A stretch of DNA of 14,005 bases. Origin: Clostridiales bacterium UBA1777 (lineage in GTDB: Bacteria; Bacillota; Clostridia; Oscillospirales; Oscillospiraceae). Below, one piece after another: positions 6,493-14,005 of the stretch. The DNA lies in contig DCGN01000161.1 of the NCBI GenBank assembly GCA_002315275.1, positions 16,710 to 30,714 on the forward strand, in the 5' to 3' direction. The translations under genes were made by a program, and so were the position numbers. Numbering within the stretch: position 1 is the stretch's first letter; every line of letters starts with the position of its first letter. Below the pieces are notes generated by a model. That model did not search any database. It was not told where the DNA came from and worked only from the letters and a program-made list of their open reading frames with translations.

Positions 6493-8404
6493 GCCGAAGG
6501 GAGCAATGCCTCCTATGAATAAAAAGGGCAATATGGCCTCGTTGAAGCGCGTCATGAAGAAGCTTTTCGAGTTCTATCCCGTTCTGGCTCCTCTGACGGT
6601 CGTATGCATCCTCTTCTCCTCGATAGTCTCCGCGCTGCCGTCTCTGTTCATTCAGAACGTACTCACGATTGTTGAAAAGTGGTTCAGAACCGGCGACTGG
6701 GTCTCCGCAAAGGCCGAGATACTGCCGTATATCGTCCTGCTGATTTGTCTGTACGTCGCGTCCATCCTGTCGATGACGCTGTATACGCAGCTCATGGCCG
6801 TGATGACGCAGGGCTTCCTCAACAAGCTCCGCCGGCAGATGTTTGACGGGATGCAGAACCTGCCGATAAAGTACTTCGATACCCATCAGCACGGCGATGT
6901 GATGAGCTACTACACAAACGATATCGACACTCTCCGCCAGCTCGTATCTCAGGCATTCCCCGCGTTTATCCAGTCGGGCGCGATAGTTCTGTGCGTGTTC
7001 TCTATAATGCTGTACTTCAGCCTCTGGCTGACGCTCGTGCTGTGCGTAGGCATATTCTTCATGGTGTTCGTCATCAAGAAGATAGGCGGCAACTCGGCAA
7101 AGTACTTCATGGCTCAGCAGCAGGCCGTCGCCGGCACCGAGGGCTTCATCCAGGAGATGATGAACGGCCAAAAGGTCATCAAGGTGTTCTGCCACGAGGA
7201 AAAGAGCCTCGAGGGCTTCGATAAGATAAACGATCACCTCTTTGAAAGCTCCTTCAAGGCTCACGCCTTCGCAAATACGCTCGGCCCGATCATGAACAAC
7301 ATCGGCAACGTCATGTACGTCACGCTCGCGCTCGTCGGCGGCGTGTTCCTACTCTCGGACATCACGAACGTCAGCCTCTCGGGCAAGGCGTTTGATATCA
7401 CAATCCTCGTTCCGTTCCTCAACATGGCAAAGCAGTTCACCGGCAACGTGAACCAGCTCTCGCAGCAGATAAACTCCATCGTCATGGCGGGAGCGGGAGC
7501 GGAGCGCATCTTCTCGCTGATGGACGAAAAGCCGGAGACGGATGACGGCTATGTCACGCTCGTCAACGTCACCGAGAACGCTGACGGTACTCTTTCCGAG
7601 ACGGCCGCCCACACCGACAAATGGGCATGGCGCCATCCCCACACGGACGGCACTCTCACCTATCAGCCGCTCGAGGGCGATGTAAGGCTCGTGAATGTGG
7701 ACTTCTCCTACAAGCCCGAGAAGCAGATCCTGCACGATGTCTCCGTCTACGCCGAGCCGGGTCAGAAGGTGGCCTTCGTCGGCGCAACGGGCGCAGGCAA
7801 GACCACGATAACGAATCTCATCAACCGCTTCTACGATATTGAGGACGGCAAGATAAGGTACGACGGGATCAATATCAACAAGATAAAGAAGGCGGATCTG
7901 CGCCGCTCGCTCGGCCTTGTCCTGCAGGACACGAACCTCTTTACCGGCACCGTTATGGACAATATCCGCTACGGCCGCCTCGATGCCACCGATGACGAGT
8001 GCCGCGACGCTGCTGCCCTCGCCGGAGCGGACGATTTTATCACCCGCCTGCCGGACGGGTACAATACGCTCCTCACGAATAACGGCGCAAACCTCTCTCA
8101 GGGTCAGCGCCAGCTCATCGCGATAGCGCGCGCTGCCGTCGCGAACCCGCCCGTCATGATTCTCGACGAGGCCACCTCCTCGATAGACACGCGCACCGAG
8201 GCGATAGTACAGCGCGGCATGGATAAGCTCATGGAGGGCAGGACCGTCTTTGTCATCGCGCACAGACTCTCCACCGTCATGAACTCCGATGTTATCATGG
8301 TGCTTGACCACGGCCGCATTATCGAGCGCGGCAGTCACGAGCAGCTCCTCGCCAACAAGGGCACCTACTATCAGCTCTACACAGGCGCCTTCGAGCTCGA
8401 ATAA
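6482..8404 (+). CDS. ABC exporter half-transporter B (catalytic ATP site subunit)
   Basis: 640-residue partner of the preceding half-transporter, whose 3' end it overlaps by 11 bases; AGAGGAGG lies 7 bases before the ATG. Seen: a polar N-terminal extension (about 1-30), six membrane segments (about 31-330), then the ATPase domain. Walker A is GATGAGKT (434-441). Walker B is VMILDE (558-563) with catalytic Glu563 intact, and the switch His is His594 (AHRLS). The signature is LSQGQ (538-542) instead of LSGGQ, as in TM288-type subunits. This half therefore supplies the working Walker A/B, and its altered signature faces the degenerate site of the partner. About 45 residues rich in Thr, His and Trp (around KWAWRHPHTDG) are inserted between the membrane and ATPase domains; I recall similar insertions in clostridial homologues. 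Substrate unknown. Confidence 0.92.
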   Translation: MSNKPKGAMPPMNKKGNMASLKRVMKKLFEFYPVLAPLTVVCILFSSIVSALPSLFIQNVLTIVEKWFRTGDWVSAKAEILPYIVLLICLYVASILSMTLYTQLMAVMTQGFLNKLRRQMFDGMQNLPIKYFDTHQHGDVMSYYTNDIDTLRQLVSQAFPAFIQSGAIVLCVFSIMLYFSLWLTLVLCVGIFFMVFVIKKIGGNSAKYFMAQQQAVAGTEGFIQEMMNGQKVIKVFCHEEKSLEGFDKINDHLFESSFKAHAFANTLGPIMNNIGNVMYVTLALVGGVFLLSDITNVSLSGKAFDITILVPFLNMAKQFTGNVNQLSQQINSIVMAGAGAERIFSLMDEKPETDDGYVTLVNVTENADGTLSETAAHTDKWAWRHPHTDGTLTYQPLEGDVRLVNVDFSYKPEKQILHDVSVYAEPGQKVAFVGATGAGKTTITNLINRFYDIEDGKIRYDGININKIKKADLRRSLGLVLQDTNLFTGTVMDNIRYGRLDATDDECRDAAALAGADDFITRLPDGYNTLLTNNGANLSQGQRQLIAIARAAVANPPVMILDEATSSIDTRTEAIVQRGMDKLMEGRTVFVIAHRLSTVMNSDVIMVLDHGRIIERGSHEQLLANKGTYYQLYTGAFELE

Positions 8405-8412
8405 CAGAAAAG

Positions 8413-8447
8413 CCTCGCCGTCATGATTCCGTGACGGCGAGGTTCTT
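8413..8447 (+). terminator. Intrinsic terminator of the marR-ABC operon
   Basis: A perfect 11-bp stem (CCTCGCCGTCA at 8413-8423 with its complement at 8432-8442) and an 8-base loop are followed by TTCTT. It begins 9 bases after the ABC stop codon and separates the operon from plsY. Confidence 0.85.
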
Positions 8448-8486
8448 AAAAAGTTTCAAAAATTTTAACTATTTCACGCGGAGCCA

Positions 8487-8495
8487 TGGTATAAT
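8487..8495 (+). promoter_or_regulatory. Extended -10 promoter of plsY
   Basis: TGGTATAAT at 8487-8495 is a consensus TATAAT with the TG of an extended -10 element. No good -35 is visible at the right distance, which is acceptable for extended -10 promoters. The transcript would start about 25 bases before the GTG of plsY. Confidence 0.6.
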
Positions 8496-8526
8496 TCTCA
8501 GCATCAGATCTTAAGGGGGGAATACC

Positions 8527-9159
8527 GTGGAAGAGAGCTTTGCGCGCATCGCGCTTATAATATGTGTCGCGGCGGGGTCATACCTTGCGGGCTGCGTAAA
8601 CGGCGCGATCGTCACCTCAGGGCTTTTTTACCGTACCGACATCCGCGAGAAGGGGAGCGGCAACGCCGGTCTCACGAATTTTTACCGCACCTTCGGCGGA
8701 AGGTACGCGCTTTTCGTCATCGTGATCGATATGCTCAAGGCCGTCGTTGCGATTGAGCTCGGGCGCACGGTATTCGGGTACTATCTCGGAGATGAGACTC
8801 TCGGCAAGTTTTTTGCGGCGCTCATGTGCATAGTGGGGCACATATTCCCCGCGTTCTACGGCTTCAAGGGCGGCAAGGGGATACTGTGCAGCGGCACGCT
8901 CCTTCTGCTTCTGGACTGGCGCATCGCGCTCGTCGGCTGGGGGCTGTTCGCGCTCCTTTGGGCGCTGACGAGATATGTTTCGCTCGGGTCGGTAACGGCG
9001 GCCGTGTCCCTGCCGATCACCTCGGCGATAGTTTTTGCGGGATACCCGCTTGCGATTATGCTGTCGGTGTGCATATCGCTTCTGGTGCTGTGGGCGCACA
9101 GAGAGAATATCGTGCGGCTCATAAGGGGCGAGGAGCACAGATTCGAGTGGCATAAATAA
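8527..9159 (+). CDS. plsY: Acyl-phosphate:glycerol-3-phosphate acyltransferase PlsY
   Basis: 210-residue integral membrane enzyme that transfers an acyl group from acyl-phosphate to glycerol-3-phosphate, making lysophosphatidic acid, the first membrane step of phospholipid synthesis. Seen: the family motifs in order, GSGNAGLTNFYR (43-54), GHIFPAFYGFKGGKG (104-118), SLGS (152-155) and HRENIVRLIRGEE (191-203), spread among several hydrophobic segments. The length is normal for the family. The GTG at 8527 is the start because a G-rich ribosome binding site (AAGGGGGG) ends 6 bases before it and the next in-frame starts are inside conserved sequence. It appears to be transcribed alone, with a terminator upstream and a separate tRNA promoter downstream. 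Confidence 0.93.
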   Translation: MEESFARIALIICVAAGSYLAGCVNGAIVTSGLFYRTDIREKGSGNAGLTNFYRTFGGRYALFVIVIDMLKAVVAIELGRTVFGYYLGDETLGKFFAALMCIVGHIFPAFYGFKGGKGILCSGTLLLLLDWRIALVGWGLFALLWALTRYVSLGSVTAAVSLPITSAIVFAGYPLAIMLSVCISLLVLWAHRENIVRLIRGEEHRFEWHK

Positions 9160-9186
9160 GAAACGCCGGAACTGTAAAGGTTTGGC

Positions 9187-9215
9187 TTGACAATGTGTGC
9201 CCTCTGTGCTATATT
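9187..9215 (+). promoter_or_regulatory. Promoter of tRNA-Ser
   Basis: TTGACA (9187-9192) and TATATT (9210-9215) are 17 bases apart, a near-perfect housekeeping promoter. It would start transcription about 30 bases before the mature tRNA. Confidence 0.8.
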
Positions 9216-9251
9216 ATTCAAGCTGAGTTATGAAACTCGCATATTCGGCTT

Positions 9252-9343
9252 GCAGAAGTACCCAAGAGGCCGAAGGGGCTCCCCTGCTAAGGGAGTAGAC
9301 GTGTATAAAGCGTGCGAGGGTTCAAATCCCTCCTTCTGCGCCA
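9252..9343 (+). tRNA. tRNA-Ser (anticodon GCT)
   Basis: Class II tRNA reading AGC/AGU serine codons. The acceptor stem GCAGAAG (9252-9258) pairs with CTTCTGC (9333-9339). The discriminator is G9340 and CCA is encoded at 9341-9343. The anticodon stem CTCCC/GGGAG (9279-9283, 9291-9295) encloses the loop CTGCTAA with anticodon GCT at 9286-9288. The long variable arm (about 9296-9315) is typical of serine tRNAs. The T arm is GAGGG-TTCAAAT-CCCTC (9316-9332). All stems are intact. Confidence 0.97.
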
Positions 9344-9382
9344 AAAATTACAGCCCATCCGAAAGGATGGGATGTAATTTTT
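9344..9382 (+). terminator. Intrinsic terminator of tRNA-Ser
   Basis: A long hairpin starts immediately after the CCA. The AAAATTACA and CCCATCC arms pair across a GAAA tetraloop (9361-9364) with GGATGGG and TGTAATTTT, interrupted by a single G/A mismatch, and a T-run follows. Confidence 0.88.
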
Positions 9383-9659
9383 ATCTCAAGGGATTTGAAC
9401 GGGAGCGGATGGGGATATTGACGTATCGGGCCGGCATTACTCGCCGATGAGATTTACATAACTAACAGAACTCCGATACGGAGAAGGCAGAGGGCGCTTC
9501 GTGCCCGGACTGCGGCAAGAAAAAACAGAATCGGAACAGAACGGTTTCAAAGCATTTCTCAAATGTAAAAAAGCAAAAACACGGGAGTTTTACCCCAAAA
9601 AAGTGCGCTTTTTTTAACAAATTCTTTAAATAAATGATTAGAGACGTATTGCCATATCA
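9383..9659. other. Non-coding stretch after tRNA-Ser, no supported gene
   Basis: I see no gene with a credible start here. It holds GGGATTTGAAC (9390-9400), an exact inverted copy of the tRNA T-arm segment at 9320-9330. It also holds an 8-bp inverted repeat CGTATCGG/CCGATACG (9422-9429, 9473-9480), the small palindrome CTCCG-ATA-CGGAG (9471-9483), and a GC hairpin at 9487-9513. An open frame from 9466 to a TAA near 9630 includes CPDCGKKK but has no start codon or ribosome binding site. It may be a decayed remnant. Confidence 0.4.
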
Positions 9660-9671
9660 TTCCTTAAGTGG

Positions 9672-9697
9672 TAGTATTATTAACATAATACTATAAT
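9672..9697 (+). promoter_or_regulatory. Promoter with overlapping 9+9 bp operator-like dyad
   Basis: TATAAT at 9692-9697 is a perfect -10 about 50-60 bases before the dockerin protein gene; no good -35 is visible. A perfect inverted repeat, TAGTATTAT (9672-9680) and ATAATACTA (9685-9693) with a 4-base centre, fills the -35/-10 spacer and overlaps the first two bases of the -10 box. Because it lies upstream of the predicted transcription start, it should act as DNA, for example as a repressor or activator site, and not as an RNA hairpin. No cognate regulator is identifiable. Confidence 0.6.
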
Positions 9698-9759
9698 GTG
9701 GGGATAGAGTGACTACTGCTCTGCAGTGAAGCGGATATCCAAAGGAGATGAGCGCGAAG

Positions 9760-12700
9760 TTGAATCGAAAATTGAAAAAGTATTTGTCGGTGCTTCTGCT
9801 GACAGTGATGCTGCTGTCGATCATGCCGACATCTGTTATGGCAGATGAAACGGGCAGCACAGACAGCGGCGATGTCCCGCAGCCCGAGCTGCACTACGTT
9901 ATGGTGGACGAGAGCGAAAACGGAACGGTCTCGGCTGACAGGACTATGGCGGAAGCGGGAGAAACAGTGCTTCTGACGGTTCAGCCCGATGACGGATATA
10001 AGGTCGGGCAGGTCACGGTGAACGGCGATGAGCTGTCGGCGAGCAACGGAGAATACTCCTTCGTTATGCCGGAGTGCAGCGTTGTCATCGGAGCGATCTT
10101 CGCTGCGGCAGAAGAGGAAGCACCCATGCCGCTGTTCGCGACGGCGGGGCTGACGTATACCGCCATTGCGGGCTACACCAAGCCGAGCGGTGTCGAGTCC
10201 ATCGAGACGTCGGCAGCGTACCCGTGGACGATGTACAATGGCAGCGCCACGCTGCAATCCGGCAACAAGGAAGTTAACAGCTCGGTATCGGCTGTGAAGA
10301 TCACGGTTCTGGGCACGGGTTCCCTTTGCTTCGACTACAGAGTGTACTCAACCACAGAGGCTGAGGAGATAAACCCGGACTCATTGCTTATCTCGGTGGG
10401 CAGAGAGATCACCACGAGTGATAAAAATTCGAGCTTTGAGATGCGCTACTACGGCGAGACGGATTGGCAGAACATGGTGCTGCCGATCACGGCAGATGAC
10501 GGAGCTGCTACAACTATATATATAGCGTATAAGAAAAACGGAAGCGTAAACCACTTGACGGACTGTGCGCTGCTGAAGAACATTGTCTTCACCTCCGGCA
10601 AAGCCGATATAACCGCTGTCTCGTCTGACAGCACATACGGCAGCGTTACGGGCGGGGGAGAATACTTCGCAGGAGAAACGGTAACGCTCAGCGCGACGGT
10701 GAACGCCGGGGGCAGGTTCTTCGGCTGGGTCAGAAACGGACAGCTTCTGACGGACGTGCAGGGAACGCAATACACGTTCCTTGCAGGAACCGATGCTGCC
10801 GTGACGGCGGTGTTCGGAAGCGCGGAAGCAACTGTCGCGCAGAATCATGTTACCGGCTCTGTTTATACAAATGCAAAAGCAGCAATAGATGATTCACACC
10901 CGTTTGAGACAGTTGTTCTCCTAAAGGACGCGGTGCTCTCCGCGGACACGACTATTCCGTCGAATGTTACGCTCTATGTTCCTTACAGCGCAGAGTATAA
11001 TGCGTTGGGCAACGTTGACGGAACCTCAGCCAACCACGGCGACTGCTTCGCTCCCGAGAGCGAGACGTTCCGCCGACTGACGGTCGCCTCCGGCGCAGAG
11101 CTGACGGTGAACGGCAAGCTGCTGATCGGCGGCGTGATGAGCTACCCCTCGCAGATGTATCAGGGCCACACCTCCGGAGCCCACGGCCGCATCACCAATA
11201 ACGGAAAGATAACGGTCTCCGGCGGACGGGTTGACTGCTACGGCTTCATTGACGGCAGCGGCACGGTTGAGGCTGTGACGGGCACGGTGTACGAGCCGTT
11301 CGTGGTGCTCGACTTTGCGGGCGGCAGCAATACGCTGAGCCTGTACTTGGATAATCAGAACCCATTCACGGAATATACGATGCAGAACATCTCATGTGCG
11401 CTTGTCATCCATGACACGGCGGCATACGGAGGCTACTGCAACCTATACGCCAGCAGCGAGTATAACAAGATAGATTCCCTGCTCATAGGCGGCAGCGAAA
11501 CTGCCCCGGGAGCAATGGTGCTGCTGAGCGACGGCGCATCCGTCAGTAGAACGATAGACAAGACGAAATCGGTCTCCGGCGGGATATCCTCCGGCATATA
11601 CGGCGCGGACATCTACCGCGCGGACTATACGGTCACAGGCGGCGCGGCACTGAGCAACATGCAGATGGAGGTCTACGGGTTTGACGTCAGCGTGAACCAG
11701 TTCCCGATACCGTACTGCTTCTCATATACTCTGACAGGCGGAAGCTACTCCATGCCAAAGGGCTGGACGATCATGCCGGGCACGGAGCTGACAGTGGCAG
11801 AGGATGCTTCCCTCAACGTAGGCGGAAATCTGTACGTCCTTGACGGCCTCGTGAACACCGGCATGAGCGGCAAGTATTATCCCTCGTCGGCACAGCTGAA
11901 GGCGGCGGGCTTCTCCTCCGCGGGCATGCTCAAGGTGAACGGCACGATGACGCTTCTCTCGGGCTCAGCCTTCGGCGGCATCGTCCAGACCGACGGAACG
12001 GGCATGATAGTTGTTAAGCAGAACGTCAAATTGCAGAACGAGGTGCAGATCGGCGCTGTGGGCACATACGACGATAACACCTGCATCGTCCGGCTGAACG
12101 GACGGATACGAAATAACGGATCGATCATGGATCTCGATTACGGTACATCATACAATGCCGCAGGCGGAGACGCATGGACGTTAGAGGGCTTCACCGTTAA
12201 GAGCTACGCAAAGACGGCATCTTCAACAGAGCCTACGTCCGGCAAATATGAAAAGCCCGGCAGCGGCTCATATTGGATATACGGCGAGAACGAAACGTTC
12301 ACGACCAACCAGACAATGCGCGGCAGCTTCAAGATAGCGGAGACTACAAAGGGCTTCACGGCGATCTGCAAGACATATTACGATGAAAGCGACACCTCCC
12401 GCACGGAGGTCGGCTACATCACAACCTCCGGCAGTACGGCCACGTTTACCGTGACTTCTACGGAAGCCGGCGCGGGGTATAACTTCCTCGTGCAGTACGC
12501 GGAGGGCAGCGGAGAAATCGTTACCATCAAGCCGGATTCCTCCGGAATCTACACGATCACGGGCATCACCGATAATGTGACCATCACGGTGACAAGCGTG
12601 AAAAAGGGCGACGTGAATCTGAACGGTAAAACAAATGCAACAGATGCTACGGTTCTGATGCAATATGTAAGCAAAAGCATTTCGCTCAGCGAGCTTGCAA

Positions 12701-12795
12701 AGCTTGCGGCAGACGCAAACGGCAACGGAAAGGCCAATGCAACGGATGCAACGCTGATAATGCAGTATGCAGCAAAAATAATTACAAGTTTTTAA
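9760..12795 (+). CDS. Secreted multidomain protein with C-terminal type I dockerin
   Basis: About 1011-residue exported protein. Seen: signal peptide 1-28 ending SVMA; a bacterial repeat (InlB B-repeat/PF18998-like) at about 44-114; a jelly-roll-like module at about 130-281; a second repeat of the same type at about 283-352; a long Gly/Thr/Ser-rich region, probably beta-helical, to about 900; and a dockerin at about 948-1011. The dockerin's two calcium loops are DVNLNGKTNATD (951-962) and DANGNGKANATD (985-996), followed by similar helices (VLMQYVSK, LIMQYAAK). No catalytic domain, LPXTG or other membrane anchor is visible, so it is probably held by a cohesin; the downstream protein carries one. 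The start is uncertain: the ATG at 9748 directly abuts AAAGGAG, so the TTG at 9760 (or 9772) is more likely. Adhesin or scaffold component is inference. Confidence 0.88.
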   Translation: MNRKLKKYLSVLLLTVMLLSIMPTSVMADETGSTDSGDVPQPELHYVMVDESENGTVSADRTMAEAGETVLLTVQPDDGYKVGQVTVNGDELSASNGEYSFVMPECSVVIGAIFAAAEEEAPMPLFATAGLTYTAIAGYTKPSGVESIETSAAYPWTMYNGSATLQSGNKEVNSSVSAVKITVLGTGSLCFDYRVYSTTEAEEINPDSLLISVGREITTSDKNSSFEMRYYGETDWQNMVLPITADDGAATTIYIAYKKNGSVNHLTDCALLKNIVFTSGKADITAVSSDSTYGSVTGGGEYFAGETVTLSATVNAGGRFFGWVRNGQLLTDVQGTQYTFLAGTDAAVTAVFGSAEATVAQNHVTGSVYTNAKAAIDDSHPFETVVLLKDAVLSADTTIPSNVTLYVPYSAEYNALGNVDGTSANHGDCFAPESETFRRLTVASGAELTVNGKLLIGGVMSYPSQMYQGHTSGAHGRITNNGKITVSGGRVDCYGFIDGSGTVEAVTGTVYEPFVVLDFAGGSNTLSLYLDNQNPFTEYTMQNISCALVIHDTAAYGGYCNLYASSEYNKIDSLLIGGSETAPGAMVLLSDGASVSRTIDKTKSVSGGISSGIYGADIYRADYTVTGGAALSNMQMEVYGFDVSVNQFPIPYCFSYTLTGGSYSMPKGWTIMPGTELTVAEDASLNVGGNLYVLDGLVNTGMSGKYYPSSAQLKAAGFSSAGMLKVNGTMTLLSGSAFGGIVQTDGTGMIVVKQNVKLQNEVQIGAVGTYDDNTCIVRLNGRIRNNGSIMDLDYGTSYNAAGGDAWTLEGFTVKSYAKTASSTEPTSGKYEKPGSGSYWIYGENETFTTNQTMRGSFKIAETTKGFTAICKTYYDESDTSRTEVGYITTSGSTATFTVTSTEAGAGYNFLVQYAEGSGEIVTIKPDSSGIYTITGITDNVTITVTSVKKGDVNLNGKTNATDATVLMQYVSKSISLSELAKLAADANGNGKANATDATLIMQYAAKIITSF

Positions 12796-12816
12796 TAATT
12801 AGAGAGGTATTACAAC

Positions 12817-14005
12817 ATGAAAATGAAAAAAGCGCTTTCACTCTTCATGGCAATCGTAATGATGCTTTCTCTGCTCCCGAATTCTGTTTGGGCTGACGGT
12901 ACTCCCAAGGCAACCGTCGGCAATGCAGCAGCCAAGGCAGGAGAAACTGTAGCTGTGGATGTCACAGTCAGCAACAACCCGGGGTTTGCAAACTTCCAGC
13001 TGGTTGTTGACTATGATACATCAAAGCTGGAGCTGACGAACATTGCACAGGGCTCTCTGCTGACAGCGGGAACCTTTACCGGCAATGCTGCAGCAAACGT
13101 GATTGCGTTTGCAAACGACACTAATATTACCGGAGACGGTGTTATTGCCACGCTGACCTTTAAGGTGAAGGCAGGAGCCGTCAGCGGGGATGCTGCAGTC
13201 AGGCTTATAGCAGATGAGGAGGCAGACTATGCGTTTGGCACTCAAAGCAATGCAGATGCAGAGCTTGAGCTTATCCCCGGCGCAATAGCTGTCACTTCTG
13301 TTTCTGCTTTCTACGTGGGCGAGAAGGGCTATGACAAGTTCTCCGAAGCACTTGGAGCTGTTGCTGATGGCGGCACGATAAAGCTCGGAAAAGATTTTGT
13401 GCCGACCAACACTAGCAATGATACTGGTTATATTCAGGTAAATGCAAATAAAAGTGTAACTATAGATCTGAACGGCCATAGTTTTATATCAAGTAGCAGT
13501 TATGTATCAGCAAGAGGCGTAATTCAGGTCGCGAACGGGGCCAAAGTAACGCTTATCAACTCCTCTGAGACGGAGAGCGTGATTGACTATGGTCAAAAGC
13601 AAACAATTTTCGTTGCGAACGGAACAGTCATTGTTGATGCAGACAATTTGACAATAAAGAATTCGTATTCTACAGAAGCGGATCGCCATCTGTTCGGTAG
13701 ACAAACGATCTATAACACGGTCATACTTAGAAAAGGTATATTTATAGGAACGCTTACCTACAGTTCAGGCAATTTCGCATGCAATATAACTGTCACCGGC
13801 GGTAAGTTCACTGTTAATCCTACTGCCTATGTCAACACCAACGCATACGACATCGGAACCGAGACCATTGATAATGTCAGCTACCATGTCGTTTCCGAGA
13901 AGCACGTACACTCCTACGGCACAGTCAGCTACGAGTGGGAAAGCGATTATTCCACCTGCACCGCAACGCGTACCTGCGCATGCGGCGATACGCAGACTGC
14001 AAATG
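12817..14005 (+). CDS. Secreted cohesin-domain surface protein, 3' partial
   Basis: The frame is open to the window end; 396 residues are visible. GAGAGG lies 9 bases before the ATG, and the gene starts 21 bases after the dockerin gene with no terminator between, so they are probably co-transcribed. Seen: signal peptide 1-26 ending SVWA; a cohesin domain at about 31-160 (KATVGNAAAKAGETVAVDVT, then NFQLVVDYDTSKLEL, then GDGVIATLTFKVKAG), which is the dockerin-binding fold; a region starting YVGEKGYDKFSEAL followed by beta-helix-like repeats (about 161-360); and the start of a module with His363, His365, Cys381, Cys387 and Cys389, a possible metal-binding or disulfide motif. Any cell-wall anchor would lie beyond the window. 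It could hold the dockerin protein on the surface, but binding is inferred from domain families and position. The middle of the gene is AT-richer than its surroundings. Confidence 0.86.
   Translation, partial: MKMKKALSLFMAIVMMLSLLPNSVWADGTPKATVGNAAAKAGETVAVDVTVSNNPGFANFQLVVDYDTSKLELTNIAQGSLLTAGTFTGNAAANVIAFANDTNITGDGVIATLTFKVKAGAVSGDAAVRLIADEEADYAFGTQSNADAELELIPGAIAVTSVSAFYVGEKGYDKFSEALGAVADGGTIKLGKDFVPTNTSNDTGYIQVNANKSVTIDLNGHSFISSSSYVSARGVIQVANGAKVTLINSSETESVIDYGQKQTIFVANGTVIVDADNLTIKNSYSTEADRHLFGRQTIYNTVILRKGIFIGTLTYSSGNFACNITVTGGKFTVNPTAYVNTNAYDIGTETIDNVSYHVVSEKHVHSYGTVSYEWESDYSTCTATRTCACGDTQTAN

Noticed and set aside
2748..8404. The two peptides as the substrates of the ABC exporter
   Set aside because: They are separated by the convergent TIM-barrel gene and by terminators, and nothing in the sequence links them; it is only a testable idea, not an annotation.
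9466..9630. Open frame containing CPDCGKKK, like a zinc ribbon
   Set aside because: It has no start codon, no ribosome binding site and a Lys/Phe-rich tail that looks non-coding; a remnant cannot be excluded.
1..14005. CRISPR arrays, transposase or integrase genes, rRNA
   Set aside because: I looked for regularly spaced repeats, DDE or recombinase motifs and rRNA landmarks and found none.

Overview
The window looks like a chromosomal segment from a Gram-positive gut Clostridia member, probably Oscillospiraceae/Ruminococcaceae. This rests on the GC-rich protein-coding DNA (70% in one hand-counted 60-base line of the ABC gene), strong AGGAGG-type ribosome binding sites, consensus TTGACA/TATAAT promoters, TTG and GTG starts, a heterodimeric ABC exporter under a MarR regulator, and secreted dockerin and cohesin proteins. 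The genus is inference.

Layout. (1) 1-2662: an MBOAT O-acyltransferase (5' end outside the window) and a DHHW/AlgJ-like SGNH protein, a membrane module for O-acetylating an exported polysaccharide. (2) 2663-3205: two very small genes (27 and 28 codons). Each has its own near-perfect promoter, a strong ribosome binding site and a terminator, and each encodes a hydrophobic, mildly cationic peptide of unknown function. (3) 3260-4039, minus strand: a xylose-isomerase-like TIM-barrel protein, convergent with the second small gene and sharing a bidirectional terminator with it. (4) 4193-8404: a divergent promoter region, then a MarR regulator and two overlapping ABC exporter half-transporters whose motif substitutions fit one degenerate and one consensus ATP site. 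(5) 8413-9159: a terminator, then plsY for phospholipid synthesis. (6) 9187-9382: tRNA-Ser(GCT) with its own promoter and terminator. (7) 9383-9747: non-coding DNA ending in a promoter whose -10 box overlaps a perfect 9+9 bp dyad. (8) 9760-14005: a large secreted protein ending in a type I dockerin, followed 21 bases later by a secreted protein that begins with a cohesin and runs off the window.

The most unusual parts are the dockerin/cohesin pair and the twin peptide genes. The pair looks like a two-gene surface assembly system: neither protein carries a recognisable enzyme domain, both have signal peptides, and one transcript probably encodes both, so calcium-dependent docking of one on the other is a reasonable inference. 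The twin peptide genes resemble leaderless bacteriocin or phenol-soluble-modulin genes in size and composition, but I recognise neither one.
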